NCBI GenBank assembly: GCA_002179805.1
Contig: NAVB01000831.1
Span: 1-23,836 of the forward strand
Direction: 5' to 3'
Source of the DNA: Acanthamoeba lenticulata
Taxonomy: Eukaryota > Discosea > Longamoebia > Acanthamoebidae
DNA: 23,836 bases
The notes below the pieces were generated by a model. It worked only from the letters and a program-made list of their open reading frames with translations. It made no database searches and was not told the DNA's origin. This document shows positions 10,591-19,893 of the stretch, piece by piece. A program made the translations under genes and the position numbers. Positions within the stretch are counted from its first letter, which is position 1. Every line of letters begins with the position of its first letter.

Positions 10591-13500
10591 ATGGACGAGG
10601 GCCTGCTGCTCCGGAGAGCACTGGTGTCTGCTGTGCGGGCGCTGGCCTTTGAAGCAGATGCAGCAGTACAACATCCCAGACGTTTCTATGTGGGTACGAG
10701 ACTTCCTTCCAGCTTTCGCAAGGCCACAGGCAGGCCTGGGCTGGTCTGGGCTGCCCAGCTGAATAGAGAGCTTGGCAGGGATGGGGCCACAGCTGGTCGT
10801 GTATGACATTGCAAATGACACTACGCAATTGGTGTGGGAGGCGGACGTGCTCTCACCCTCGGCTATCTGGGCCGTAAAGCTCTGTACGTCCTTTCCACCA
10901 TCCGCCCCTCCTTCACCACTCACGTGGCACACCATCTTGTAGATGGCAGAGGCGACGACAAGCGCGTACTCGTCCTTGGCCAAAAGAAAGTTTGCGTGCT
11001 CATCCCCAGCACACCTTCACCCACCGGATGCCCAGAGGTACAACAATGTCCATGCGTGGTTGACTTTTTCTTCGCGTCATAACCACTTCGCTGCAGGTCA
11101 GCTGGACGATGCAGTTCAGAGATTGGGTCTGGGACGTCCTCCCGCTGACCTCACCCCGCCTGCGTCAGCTCCTGCCCGGCTGTGGCGATGACGGCGAGGA
11201 GCGTACGCCGGATCCCTACATTGTCGTGGGCTTTGCGCACAACAACGTGGAAGTGTGGGATCGACGACGAGGCCTCGTGGTGCACCGAGCCCGGGCTCAG
11301 CCCTGCATCCTGTACGTGGTGGTCATCGCAGGGATTTGCAGCCGATCGGCACGCAGCTCACGCGCGACCTGTGCAGGTACAGCATGAGCCTCTACGACGA
11401 CGTGGCCGGGTCGGGCACGGTCCTGGCCGCTGCGGGGACGGTCTTCAACCAAGTCCTCGTGTGGGACGTGTTTGCGCGCAGCGACTCGGTCGTCCAGCCG
11501 CTCTATGCCTTGGAGGGTCACGAGGTCGCCTGCCTGCTGTGCAAAATGCTGATGCTGATGATGACGATGACGCAAGCGCTGACCTAAACAAGCACCAACA
11601 CCGATCAGGGCGTGATCTTTGGCGTTCGGTGGCACGACGGTGGTCGCACCCTCGTATCCGTCTCCGACGACCGCTCGCTGCGCGTCTGGCGCCTGCCTCC
11701 TCGCCTGCCTGGCTCGCTGCCCGCCACCACCACGTACGAGCGTCTCAGGAAATGCCCGTCGGTGTGCCAACGAGGCCACAGGAGGCACTGACTCTCAGGT
11801 GCGTGGACCTCAGGCAAGTGCTCCGGCCGGCGGTTTCCCTGCACGGCCATGCCGCGCGGGTTTGGGACGCGGTCTTCCTCGATGGCGATCGCCTCGCGTC
11901 TGTCTCGGAGGACAGCACCTGCCGCGTGTGGGACCTCCGCACCGGCGCTTGCCTCGCCTGCCTTCGCGGTAAGCCCTCCTCCCTCCGCTCAACAACACGC
12001 GCCATCTCTGGGCCTGCAAGAGCTGAGCGACGGGCCTGACCATCACCAACGCAGGTCACCAAGGACGGGGCGCATGGCGTGTGGCTGTCGATCCCACCGG
12101 AGCCGTTCTGGTGCGCGCACGCCTCTTGTGCCACAGTTTCTCTCTCTCTCTCTCTGTGTGGAAAGAGGTCTGACCAGCTCGTGGGCCAAACAGGCGACCG
12201 GCGGAGTGGACGGCGCCGTCCGCCTGTGGTCGATCGACGCCGCGATCCGTCGCCAGAGCTGTGAAGGTGGGTCCCCGTTCCCGTCCTCATCTTCCACAGT
12301 GGTGGCAACAGCTCACCCCGGCCGTTCATGCGGCGGTTCCCCGCAAAATCTGGGTTCGGCTGCGAACAGGCCTCGAGCAGGTGTTTGAGCTGCCGCCGGA
12401 GGACTTTGCCCGCCGGCTCAAGCTTGTGGGTGGGAACGAGCTCGTCGTGGCCACCGACCGCGGCTGTCTGTATGCGCGAGCCCTGGACCACGCTGAAGAC
12501 GAGTGGCGCCTGCTGCATCGCGCCGAGGCGGGCACCAAGTGGGAGAGCATGGCATCATCAGCGTCATCATCGTCATCATGTTCCGCCACGCCGCCCCATC
12601 GCAAGCTCCTCCTGGGCGACGCCCGAGGCCAGCTCACTCTCCTCCTTCCTCGCCGGTCGTTTGGGGTCGGACCGCATGGCCTCGCTTCGGAGCCCGGCAT
12701 GGGCTCGCCTTACAGAGAGGCGGAATCTGCACACCAGACGGTAAGGTGGCAGGCTCACGAAGGGACGATCCGCTTCCTCCACTGGCCCCGCGATGGCGAA
12801 GTGACGCCGCCCGGCGATGCGGATGGGCAACCGACCACCGGCGATGACATCCTCTGCTTTTGGTCGGCTGGCCTCCTGGACTCGACCCTTAAGGTAAGCG
12901 TCTTGGCGTGTGCTGTTATTGGGCGCCTAAACTCACCCGACGCGGGTCGGACCTACGCAGTGCTGGCGGCTGCGCTGGCCCGACCTGGCCGACCGACCGG
13001 ACGGAGATGTGGACGTTGGCCCGCCATGCGCTCGTTTTGTACTTCCGCGAGGTACGGCCATCTGCGCGTTGGCCGTCAGCCCACGGTTGGGGATCGCCGT
13101 GTGCGGCGACACCAGGGGCCGCCTGTTTGTCCTCTCGCTCCGTACGTGCCCCTTTTTTGTCGACACTCGGCCTGGGCAACTCATCGACGACGGCAGGGGA
13201 TGGAGTCCTTCTCCAGACGCTGGGCCAGGCGCACGGGCATGACCGGGTCTCTGATGTCATCATCCGGTACGGATCGGCTGCTGAGTCCAAGTGTCTGCCT
13301 CTCTCTTTGCCAGTCTCACCCTCGGCTATGAGCACGTGGGGGGGGGGGTGAGCAGAGGGCCGTCATCGATCTACTCCAGTTCGTGCGGACGATCGGGCTC
13401 GCTCAACCGCTACGCCTTCAACCCGGTGTGTGTCGGCTTCTCCCCGTCTTCTTCTTCTTCTTCTTCGTCTTCTTCATCTTTTTCCACAGACGAAGAGGAG

Positions 13501-15796
13501 AGCTGACGACACGGCGGGTGTCTAAGATCGAGCAGAGGCTCGTGCTCGTGGGCGTGGCGAAGATGAACAAGCAGCTCGAAGAGCTCGAGCGCATTCTGTT
13601 GCCGAAGCCGCAGCGCGGCCAAGCGGCATATATCGCGGACAATGACAACGATGAAGAAGACAAAGACGAAGAGCATTTGTTCGTGTGTGGCTGGCGCGGC
13701 GCTGACATGGTCATCCTCCACGTCGCCACCGGCGCCGTGGTTCGTCTGAACTTTTCCATTTATTTCTATTTCTATTTCTATTTATTTATCATTTCTCATC
13801 ATAAAATGCAGAGCCTCCGAGTCGATTGCGGCCGCAGCAAGCGCGCATGGGACTTGGACTACTCGGTGCGCACCCTCGTTCCGTCGCAGGACTGGCAGAA
13901 CTGACTAGCTCACGCGGTCCTCATTCATCGCCACCATCATCATCACCATCGTCGTGTGATGCACAGACGAGCCCCGATGGCTCGCTGGCGCTGGTCTACC
14001 ACGGGACGCAGGACCGCAAAATCCACTATTTTGGCCGTCGCGACGTCGCTCGGCTCAACGACGACGGCCTGCCGGCGGTGCTCGGCGTTCCGTTTCACCC
14101 GCGCCCAGTCAACGCGCTCCAGTTCCTCGGCTCTGCTGCCCCGACGACGGGCTCGTCGGACCATTGTGACGACCACTTCCTCGCGTCGTGCAGCGTCGAC
14201 ACGACCGTCCGCATCTGGCGCGGCACGAGCTGCCCCTCTCTCTCCCTCTCTTGGTTCCGGCCACTCCTGGCTGACGGGCTCGTCCTTTGTGTCGACATAC
14301 AGTCACGGGCTCGGCCTTGCGCGTGGCGCCGCTCCGGGTCCTGCGCAAGCACTCGTCCAACGTCAAGGCCCTTTGCGCCATCCCGAGTACGTGCCTCCTC
14401 GTCCCCAGCGCGGCGCCGGGACAACTTGGCGTCGTTTGTTGACGTTGTGATCCCGCCGCACGCAGGCACGCTCACGGCCGGCGCGCTTCTGCTGTTCTCT
14501 GGAGGCGGCCACTGTGCGCTGCACGTACGGCCCCTCTCCGCTCGGCTTTGACCCTTGGACCTTGCTCGCTTGCTTCCTGTTGACCTGACCTGGGCGTGCG
14601 CAGTGCTGGCGGCTGGCAGAGGGCCCGCAGGGTGCGGCCAGCTATGCGGGCGGGCTACGACGGCGCCCGGACGCCGACGCGGAGGCTCGCGTGATGGCCC
14701 TCGACGTGGCTCCCCTGCCCAACGCCCCTGGTGCGCCCTCTTGCCGCCGGCCCTTCGCCGCTCTTGGCCTTCCTTTGCTCACACCGGCGCGGCACGGGTC
14801 AGGCCGATACGTGGTGGCCGCGGGCACCTCGATGGGCGAGATCGACGTACGCGGCTCCTCTGCCCTCCTTGGCTCTGCTTTGCTTTGGCCCTGGGCTCAC
14901 GAGACTCGACGCAGGTGGTGTGCTATGACGAGGCCCGAGGAAGCTTTTCTTCGAGCAGCGCCGTGGCCACCTTGCGCGGGCACCTGGGCACGGTCCTCGC
15001 CCTGCGGTTTGTGGTCAGCTCGTCCGATGATGATAAGCTTGATGTGGCGCCGATGATGATCATCGTCAGTGGTGGCACGGACGGCCAACTGCTCTTCTGG
15101 GACCTCACGCCTCTTTTGCCCGCAGCTGGAGATGCCGCCAGGGAAGCGAAAGCAGTCGAGCTGCAGCCCTGCCATCGACTCGCGGCGCACCAGTCCGGTA
15201 AGCTCCCCCCTCCCTCCTTACACCAAAAAGCCCAAGACTCGAGTCTCCAACAAGCGAAGATTTACCGCATGAGGCGTTCCCGACAGGCGTGAACTGCGTC
15301 GCTCTCCGGCGGCAACGCGGAGGAGGCGAAGAAGAATACCTTCTTGTCTCGGGCGGGGATGACCAGGCGCTGCGGCTCGTGCTCTTTGGCCTCTGCCTGA
15401 AGACCACTGACCTTGGCGAGGGTTGGTGCGTTCACATCCGCGCCAATCATTTGGTGCCTCTGGCGCACGCCTCTGCGGTTCGATGTGTCGGGCTGGTCGG
15501 GCGTTCGCATGTCTTGTCTTCCGGGCCAGACCAGAGGTGCACTGCCGATTGGCTGATGCCGGCCACCAAACCCGAGCTGCTGACTTAGCGTGGCGCATCG
15601 GGACAGGCTCAATGTTTGGGACGTACAGATGCAAGAAAGCGAGACGGCCATCAGCACCAAGATGGTGCAGTCCCACTGGGTCGATGTGGCAGAGGTGACC
15701 GCGCTGCACGTCGCTGGCAACGATCACCGACCAAGACATCTCGTAGCGCTCGCCGGCTCCGGCTTGCAGCTTCTGGAGGTGGAGCTGCCCCAATAA
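10591..15796 (+). CDS. WDR6: WDR6-like WD40 protein (tRNA 2'-O-methylation cofactor family)
   Basis: WD40 protein of the WDR6 / yeast Rtt10 family. Known members pair with the FTSJ1/Trm7 methyltransferase for 2'-O-methylation of the tRNA wobble base (position 34); that role here is inferred from family. Inferred exons: 10591-10693, 10779-10883, 10943-11037, 11097-11311, 11377-11524, 11609-11733, 11799-11968, 12055-12110, 12194-12266, 12370-12893, 12961-13141, 13197-13266, 13356-13427, 13490-13739, 13812-13865, 13967-14222, 14303-14386, 14466-14524, 14604-14730, 14803-14846, 14915-15197, 15287-15536 and 15607-15796. They give 1177 aa; human WDR6 is about 1121. Signature blocks: AAGTVFNQVLVWDV, SVSDDRSLRVWRL, GHAARVWDAVF, GHQGRGAWRVAVDP, ATGGVDGAVRLW, VSGGTDGQLLFWD, VSGGDDQALRL and LNVWDV. 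Two WDR6 blades end in SDDR or SEDS motifs. Ser-rich and acidic insertions lie in exons 10 and 14. Exon ends at 13356 and 13427 are the least certain. The intron 14223-14302 needs a GC donor. Confidence 0.87.
12139..12155. repeat. TC dinucleotide run in a WDR6 intron
   Basis: About eight TC units lie in the intron 12111-12193. They probably serve as part of its pyrimidine-rich tract, about 40 nt before the acceptor. Confidence 0.75.
13338..13348. repeat. G11 homopolymer in a WDR6 intron
   Basis: Eleven consecutive G lie in the intron 13267-13355, just before the acceptor. Runs of this kind are prone to sequencing length errors. It is intronic in this model, so the protein frame would not change. 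Confidence 0.85.
13761..13784. repeat. TATTTC hexamer repeat in a WDR6 intron
   Basis: Three TATTTC units followed by TATTTA-like sequence lie in the 72-nt intron 13740-13811. The intron is a multiple of three with no stop codon, so the repeat would be translated if the intron were retained. Confidence 0.75.
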
Positions 15797-15797
15797 A
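15792..15797 (+). other. AATAAA overlapping the WDR6 stop codon (candidate poly(A) signal)
   Basis: The WDR6 frame ends CCC CAA TAA A, so the hexamer AATAAA is formed by the last Gln codon, the stop codon and the next base. No other AATAAA occurs on this strand in the following 100 nt. If used, the 3' UTR would be only a few tens of nt long. Confidence 0.45.
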
Positions 15798-15835
15798 GCG
15801 TGAAGAACAAGGACTGCAGCCTTTCGGGTAAATTG

Positions 15836-15841
15836 TTTATT
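15836..15841 (-). other. Candidate poly(A) signal for the minus-strand Lys/Ser-rich gene
   Basis: Plus-strand TTTATT reads AATAAA on the minus strand, 94 nt past the minus-strand stop at 15935. It lies only 39 nt from the WDR6 stop, so the two convergent transcripts would almost touch or overlap. Confidence 0.55.
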
Positions 15842-15934
15842 TCATCGTCTACTACTTCACTGAGGAGCAGTCGCCGCTCTCGGCGCACTTGCTCCCTCGA
15901 AAGTGCTCCTTCCTGTCCAGATCGGTGGACTTGG

Positions 15935-18192
15935 CTATTGTACAACGGCCGAGACGGATGTCCGAAGCGAGTGCTCGTAGCGCAGCAACTCGAGCTGTCC
16001 CGGCCTGCCGGGCTGGCCGGCGGGCGCACCAAAGGCATCCACCGCGCAACTTCGCCGCCGCTTGCTCTTGGCCTTGGCTTTGGCCTTCTTGGCCACCTTT
16101 CGAGGGCTCTCCTTCGGAGGACGAGGCTGCGGTTGGTATGCGGCGTCGTGGCTCCCAGCGGTGACCGCCACCGCGGAGGCGGCAGGCGGGGTCGGCGTTG
16201 CGCTCGTCGCCTGCCCGCTGGGAGCCACGACGGGCTCGCGTGTCTTGGATTTTGTCTTCTTCTTGGCCTTTTCCTTGTCCTTGGCCTTTTTCTCGGCTGA
16301 ATACGGTTCGTCGGCCACGCCTGAGGTTGTCGGGTGTCTCCTGGTCTCCTTGCCGGCTTTGGCCTCGCCCGCGGCTGAGGCCGCAGACGACTTGGGAGCT
16401 GCGGCGGAGACCATCGTGCCTTTGGTCGGATCCGACTTGAACGGCAGGTACGAGAGCATCGTCGCTCGCCGTGATCGGGGACCGGCAACGGCAGGGGAAG
16501 CTAGTCCGCCGTCTGGCGGCGCCTGAGCCTTCTCGACGTCCACGGGTGTTGATGGCTTGGCCTTGTCCTTCTTGGACTTGGTCTTCTTCGTTTCGTCTTT
16601 CTTGCTGCTCTTCTTCTTTCTTCGTTCTTTTGCCGTGGGCGTCGTCTCCTTCTGCTCCGCTTCGCTCTTTTGCGTCGCTTTCGCTCTTTCCGCTTCGCTT
16701 TCGTTCTTTTCTGGCGTCGCGCCGGCTCTGGAGACGCTCGAGCCCCGCTCGAGGTCGCTGTCGGAGTCGCTCTCCTCTTCCTCCTCGCTGGCTTGCTCAC
16801 GCCCGATGTAGTTGTAATAGCGCCGAAGCAGATCGGCGGCCGACACACGGTCGCTCTCGTATCCCTCGGACGTAAGCGATGTCGACGACGACGACGCCAT
16901 CAGGTTCGCTTGATGCCGCTCGTTCGCAGGCGCCTTTTCGTTTTCGTTCTTTTTCTTCGGATTCGTCTTGGGCGACCGCTTCTCCTTGTGTGCCTCCTTG
17001 ATCTTGACCTTCTTGACCTTTTTCTTCTCGCTCTTCTCCTTCTTTTTGGCCGCCGCTAGCATCTTCTTCTCCTCCTTTTGCTTTTCTTTTTCCTTCTTCG
17101 CTTCTTCTGCCGCGTCCCTCCGTCTCCGCTCTGCTGGTTCGTCATCGCTGTCGCTTTCGCTCTTTTCGTCTTCGCTCTTTTCCCGGACATCGAACTCGCT
17201 GGGCGCGGCGCCGGGCGTGGTCTTGTTCTGGACCCACTCGCTGAGGTCGGCCAGCAGGATGTCCTTCTCCACCTCCTCGTAGACGGCCTTGCTAAAGGGG
17301 CGAATCGGTCCGGGTGTCGAGGCCAGGTCGATCGTGGCCGCTCGGCTGCGGCCGCCCGCGAGATCGCTCGCGCCGGACTGAAGCCCCAACCGTGTGCGGA
17401 GCTGGCTCGAGCCCGAGCCGGAGCCCATCAGCGAAGGCGGCGCCAAAGACGACCATGTCGAGGACGAGGGTTGGGCGCCGGCCGAGGCCGAGCCCTGGAA
17501 GACGGCCGTGTTGCTGTTCTTGGACAGCAGCCGACGCCGGGGAACCGACGACGAGGACGAGGAGGAGCCGATCGAGCGCGTTGATGGGAAGGGCGACGAG
17601 GTCGACGACGAGATGGAGGATTGCGCCACCAGCGGAGATGGCGCGCCAACGGGTGTAGCGCTCGCGGAAACCGAGGAGACCAGCTTCGCCGTGTCGCGTG
17701 AACGCAGCGGCACCGAGGTTGTGGAAGACTCGACTCCGACAGAGACGCGCGAGAGAGTTGAAGAGGCCGTCGATACCGACGACGCAGATGAACCGAACCC
17801 CTCCCCCTCCGCGCTGCCGCTTTCGTTTTCGCTTTCATCTGGCACAGATGATTATTTTTTTTTTTTAATGAATAAATAATCAAAAAAAGATTGCTAGGAG
17901 ATCTGGGTGTACCAGATGAATCGAAGGAAGACGCTGGAGGTCGGAGAATGACGTTTCCACAGGAGACATTGGGCGAGCTGCCAGCTGCGCCGCCCTGCAG
18001 GGCTTTGGCGATGAGTTTGCGCGTCGAAGGCGTCTTCTGGCTGTACGAAGGCGTCGCGGTGGGGTTCCCGTTCATTTTGGAGTCGCCACCCTTCTGTTGC
18101 AAGACAGAAGCCATTTCATCTTTCTTCTTTTTTCGGTCCTTTTTTGACACGATTTCGTCCGACGCCTTCTCTTTCGTCTTCGTTCTCCTCAT
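15935..18192 (-). CDS. Lys/Ser/Glu-rich, mostly disordered protein of unknown function
   Basis: I do not recognise this protein. Inferred exons on the minus strand: 18192-17913 and 17838-15935, joined by a 74-nt intron in phase 1; 727 aa. The start MRRTKTKEK at 18192 is the first ATG; an in-frame ATG at residue 27 is an alternative. Nearly all of it is low complexity: Ser-rich near 95-230, Lys/Glu-rich stretches from about 300 on (many KKEK and KKSKK-type runs), and acidic patches between them. Three short segments look more ordered: the helix-like YEEVEKDILLADLSEWV, then AADLLRRYYNYIGRE, and ATMLSYLPFKSD. The basic runs could be nuclear or nucleolar targeting signals or RNA/microtubule-binding patches, but nothing fixes a role. 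No membrane segment or signal peptide is seen. Stop at 15937-15935 (TAG). Confidence 0.72.
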
Positions 18193-18836
18193 CTCTTGAG
18201 AATGGCTGCCTGCCCTCTGCCGCAGCTCCTTTCTCTGGTTTCCTTCTTGGCCGACGATAGTTCCTCACGCGTGCGTTCTTTACACTCTTTCGTGGTGGTT
18301 GTTGCTGTGTCGCCGTCGGCTCCGCAACGGCCAAGATCAATCGGCCAAGATCTTGGCCGTTGCCGAGCGTCTGGATGGTTCAACTTTTGCGCCGACTTCC
18401 CCAACGGTTGCAGGGAGAAGCCAAGGATCCAAAAAACCAAGCCAAGGGCACGAGAGGAACTCTCAGATAGCCAGCCTCGTCAATAGACGAAGGTGGTGCT
18501 TTATCGCCGCCATAGAGCGCAGAATGAGAACAGGCCGAGGTGAGATGAGGAAGAAGAAGAAGAAAGGAGAGAAGGGCGAGATAATAAATACACAGATTAT
18601 CTACACGCGCGTAGAGCCCTGCGGTACGTTGGAGGGAAGAGGAAGAGCGTAGGTGGTGATGACGAAGAGAAGGCAGTGAAGAGCCAAAAGCAAAAACACA
18701 AAGCTGCCGTGTGCGCCCGCGAAGACGCGGGGGAGGCCGCTCGTGGATAGAAGAAGAATGAAGGAAGGAAACAAAGAACGAAAGACTTCGCAAGAGCGAA
18801 CTGGGACGGCAGGTGGTGTGTTGACACGCTGCGTGC
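18193..18836. other. Intergenic between two minus-strand genes
   Basis: Holds the 3' UTR of the cysteine-rich membrane protein gene and the promoter of the Lys/Ser-rich gene (both on the minus strand). No gene with the local codon bias is visible. The clear feature is the inverted repeat at 18324-18363. A purine-rich GAAGAAGAAG stretch near 18550 and AT-rich ATAATAAATAC near 18582 are also present. No minus-strand AATAAA was found for the upstream gene. Confidence 0.55.
18324..18363. repeat. 15-bp inverted repeat with nested 16-bp palindrome
   Basis: Arms GCAACGGCCAAGATC (18324-18338) and GATCTTGGCCGTTGC (18349-18363) are perfect reverse complements across a 10-nt spacer. The spacer itself repeats CGGCCAA, so CGGCCAAGATC occurs twice in direct orientation, and GGCCAAGATCTTGGCC (18343-18358) is a perfect 16-nt palindrome. 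It lies about 130-170 nt upstream of the minus-strand start at 18192, a position suited to a dimeric transcription-factor site or a hairpin in a leader. Confidence 0.85.
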
Positions 18837-19893
18837 TTAGTCATCGCCGGGATAGGGCGGATCCTTGGACACCTTCTGCATCTTTGGTACCCACTTGCCC
18901 GATACGCAGCAAGGCAGGTCTGCGTGTGTTCCACGCCAACGGTGCCGTTAGCTTTTAGTTTTCTTCTTATTTTCTTGGATATTAAAAAAGAACCAACAAA
19001 AGAAAACAAAAGAAAGAACGAAAGACGAAGAAGCTAAAAGAACGAAGGATCGTACCCCGAATGAAGATGTAGTCGAGGTTGACGCAGGATCCGTAGACCG
19101 AAATGCACTTTTCCCACGGAATGGCATCGAAAGTCTTGTCCTGGAAGTGCTTGTCGTCCATGTCGGTGAGGCAGCCGACGAGCGCGAGCTGACGATAGGG
19201 GTCACCGAAGCAGCCGTTGGTGATCCTGGCGTAGCCGCTCGAGTAACCCGGAATGGTGTTGTTGATGTCGAAGTAGAGCGGCTCCGCAATGGCTCGCTCG
19301 GCGAGGGCGCCGGTCGATTCGTCGTCGTAGTAGAGGTAATCGTCACCGCTCGGGCCGCCGTAGAAGTCTTCGACGGCGAAGCCACGCGCCTCGTTCTTGG
19401 AGTCCGTAGAGTCCTCAGTGGCGTCCTCGGTCTCGTTGAGCTTCTTCTTCTTCTTGGCGGGACCGGGGCGCCACGTGACGAGGTAAGGCGCCCAGCCGGT
19501 CTGCCACCATGACTTGCAGTCGGCGCTGGCAAGCAGCCAAATCCTCTGAGCCTTGATTCGCGGCGGTACGTTCATCCACTGTACCCCTACGTGTACGTTA
19601 CACGAGTTGGGGTTCTTACAACCGCTGCAGCAGCCCATCTTTTGCTCCACGTAGTCAGTGTTGCAGCCAGTGGTGCAGTTGCGGTCGCCGAAGGAGCAGT
19701 CAGCGATGCCCTCTTCCAGCGTGATGTTCCACACGTAGCCGTTGTCGTAGATCTTGCGCCAGTCGGCACCCGGTTCGTCGAGGATGGGCTGGAGGATGAA
19801 ATAGCCCATAATACCGCCCGTGATAATCACGAAAATGGCACCGACGACGTAGAACGCCTGTACCGTTGATGAGTCGGGTCCAAACACCGCCAT
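18837..19893 (-). CDS. Signal-anchor membrane protein with cysteine-rich ectodomain, family unknown
   Basis: I do not recognise the family. Inferred minus-strand exons: 19893-19056 and 18919-18837, joined in phase 1 across a 136-nt intron; 306 aa ending PPYPGDD. A short N-terminus is followed by one hydrophobic segment at about residues 11-34 (VQAFYVVGAIFVIITGG onward), best read as a signal anchor. The remaining about 270 residues hold 14 cysteines, an even number compatible with seven disulfides, including CSFGDRNCTTGC, CCSGC and a final CC pair encoded by exon 2. Four N-glycosylation sequons are visible (NIT, NCT, NET, NNT). This supports an exposed luminal or extracellular domain. A Lys5 run and an acidic Tyr/Asp-rich stretch (DDYLYYDDE) sit in the middle. 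The second exon was chosen because its frame gives WVPKMQKVSKDPP and a clean stop. A cyst-wall or surface role would be a guess. Confidence 0.78.

Noticed and set aside
12261..13331. Long single open frame in the WDR6 region
   Set aside because: It reads through introns. Only 12370-12893 of it is real coding sequence, and the rest lacks WD40 features.
13381..13427. Alternative start of WDR6 exon 13 at 13381 after CTCCAG
   Set aside because: It is also in phase, but it leaves too few residues between two propeller strands; 13356 was preferred. The choice is uncertain.
16062..17282. Several hydrophobic plus-strand open frames opposite the Lys/Ser-rich gene
   Set aside because: Phe/Leu/Ser-rich sequence is the complement of Lys/Glu codons. 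No start context or splice structure supports them.
18837..18951. Alternative acceptor at 18952 for the second exon of the cysteine-rich membrane protein
   Set aside because: It enters a frame that runs far into low-complexity intergenic sequence. The acceptor ending at 18920 gives a short tail with a clean stop.
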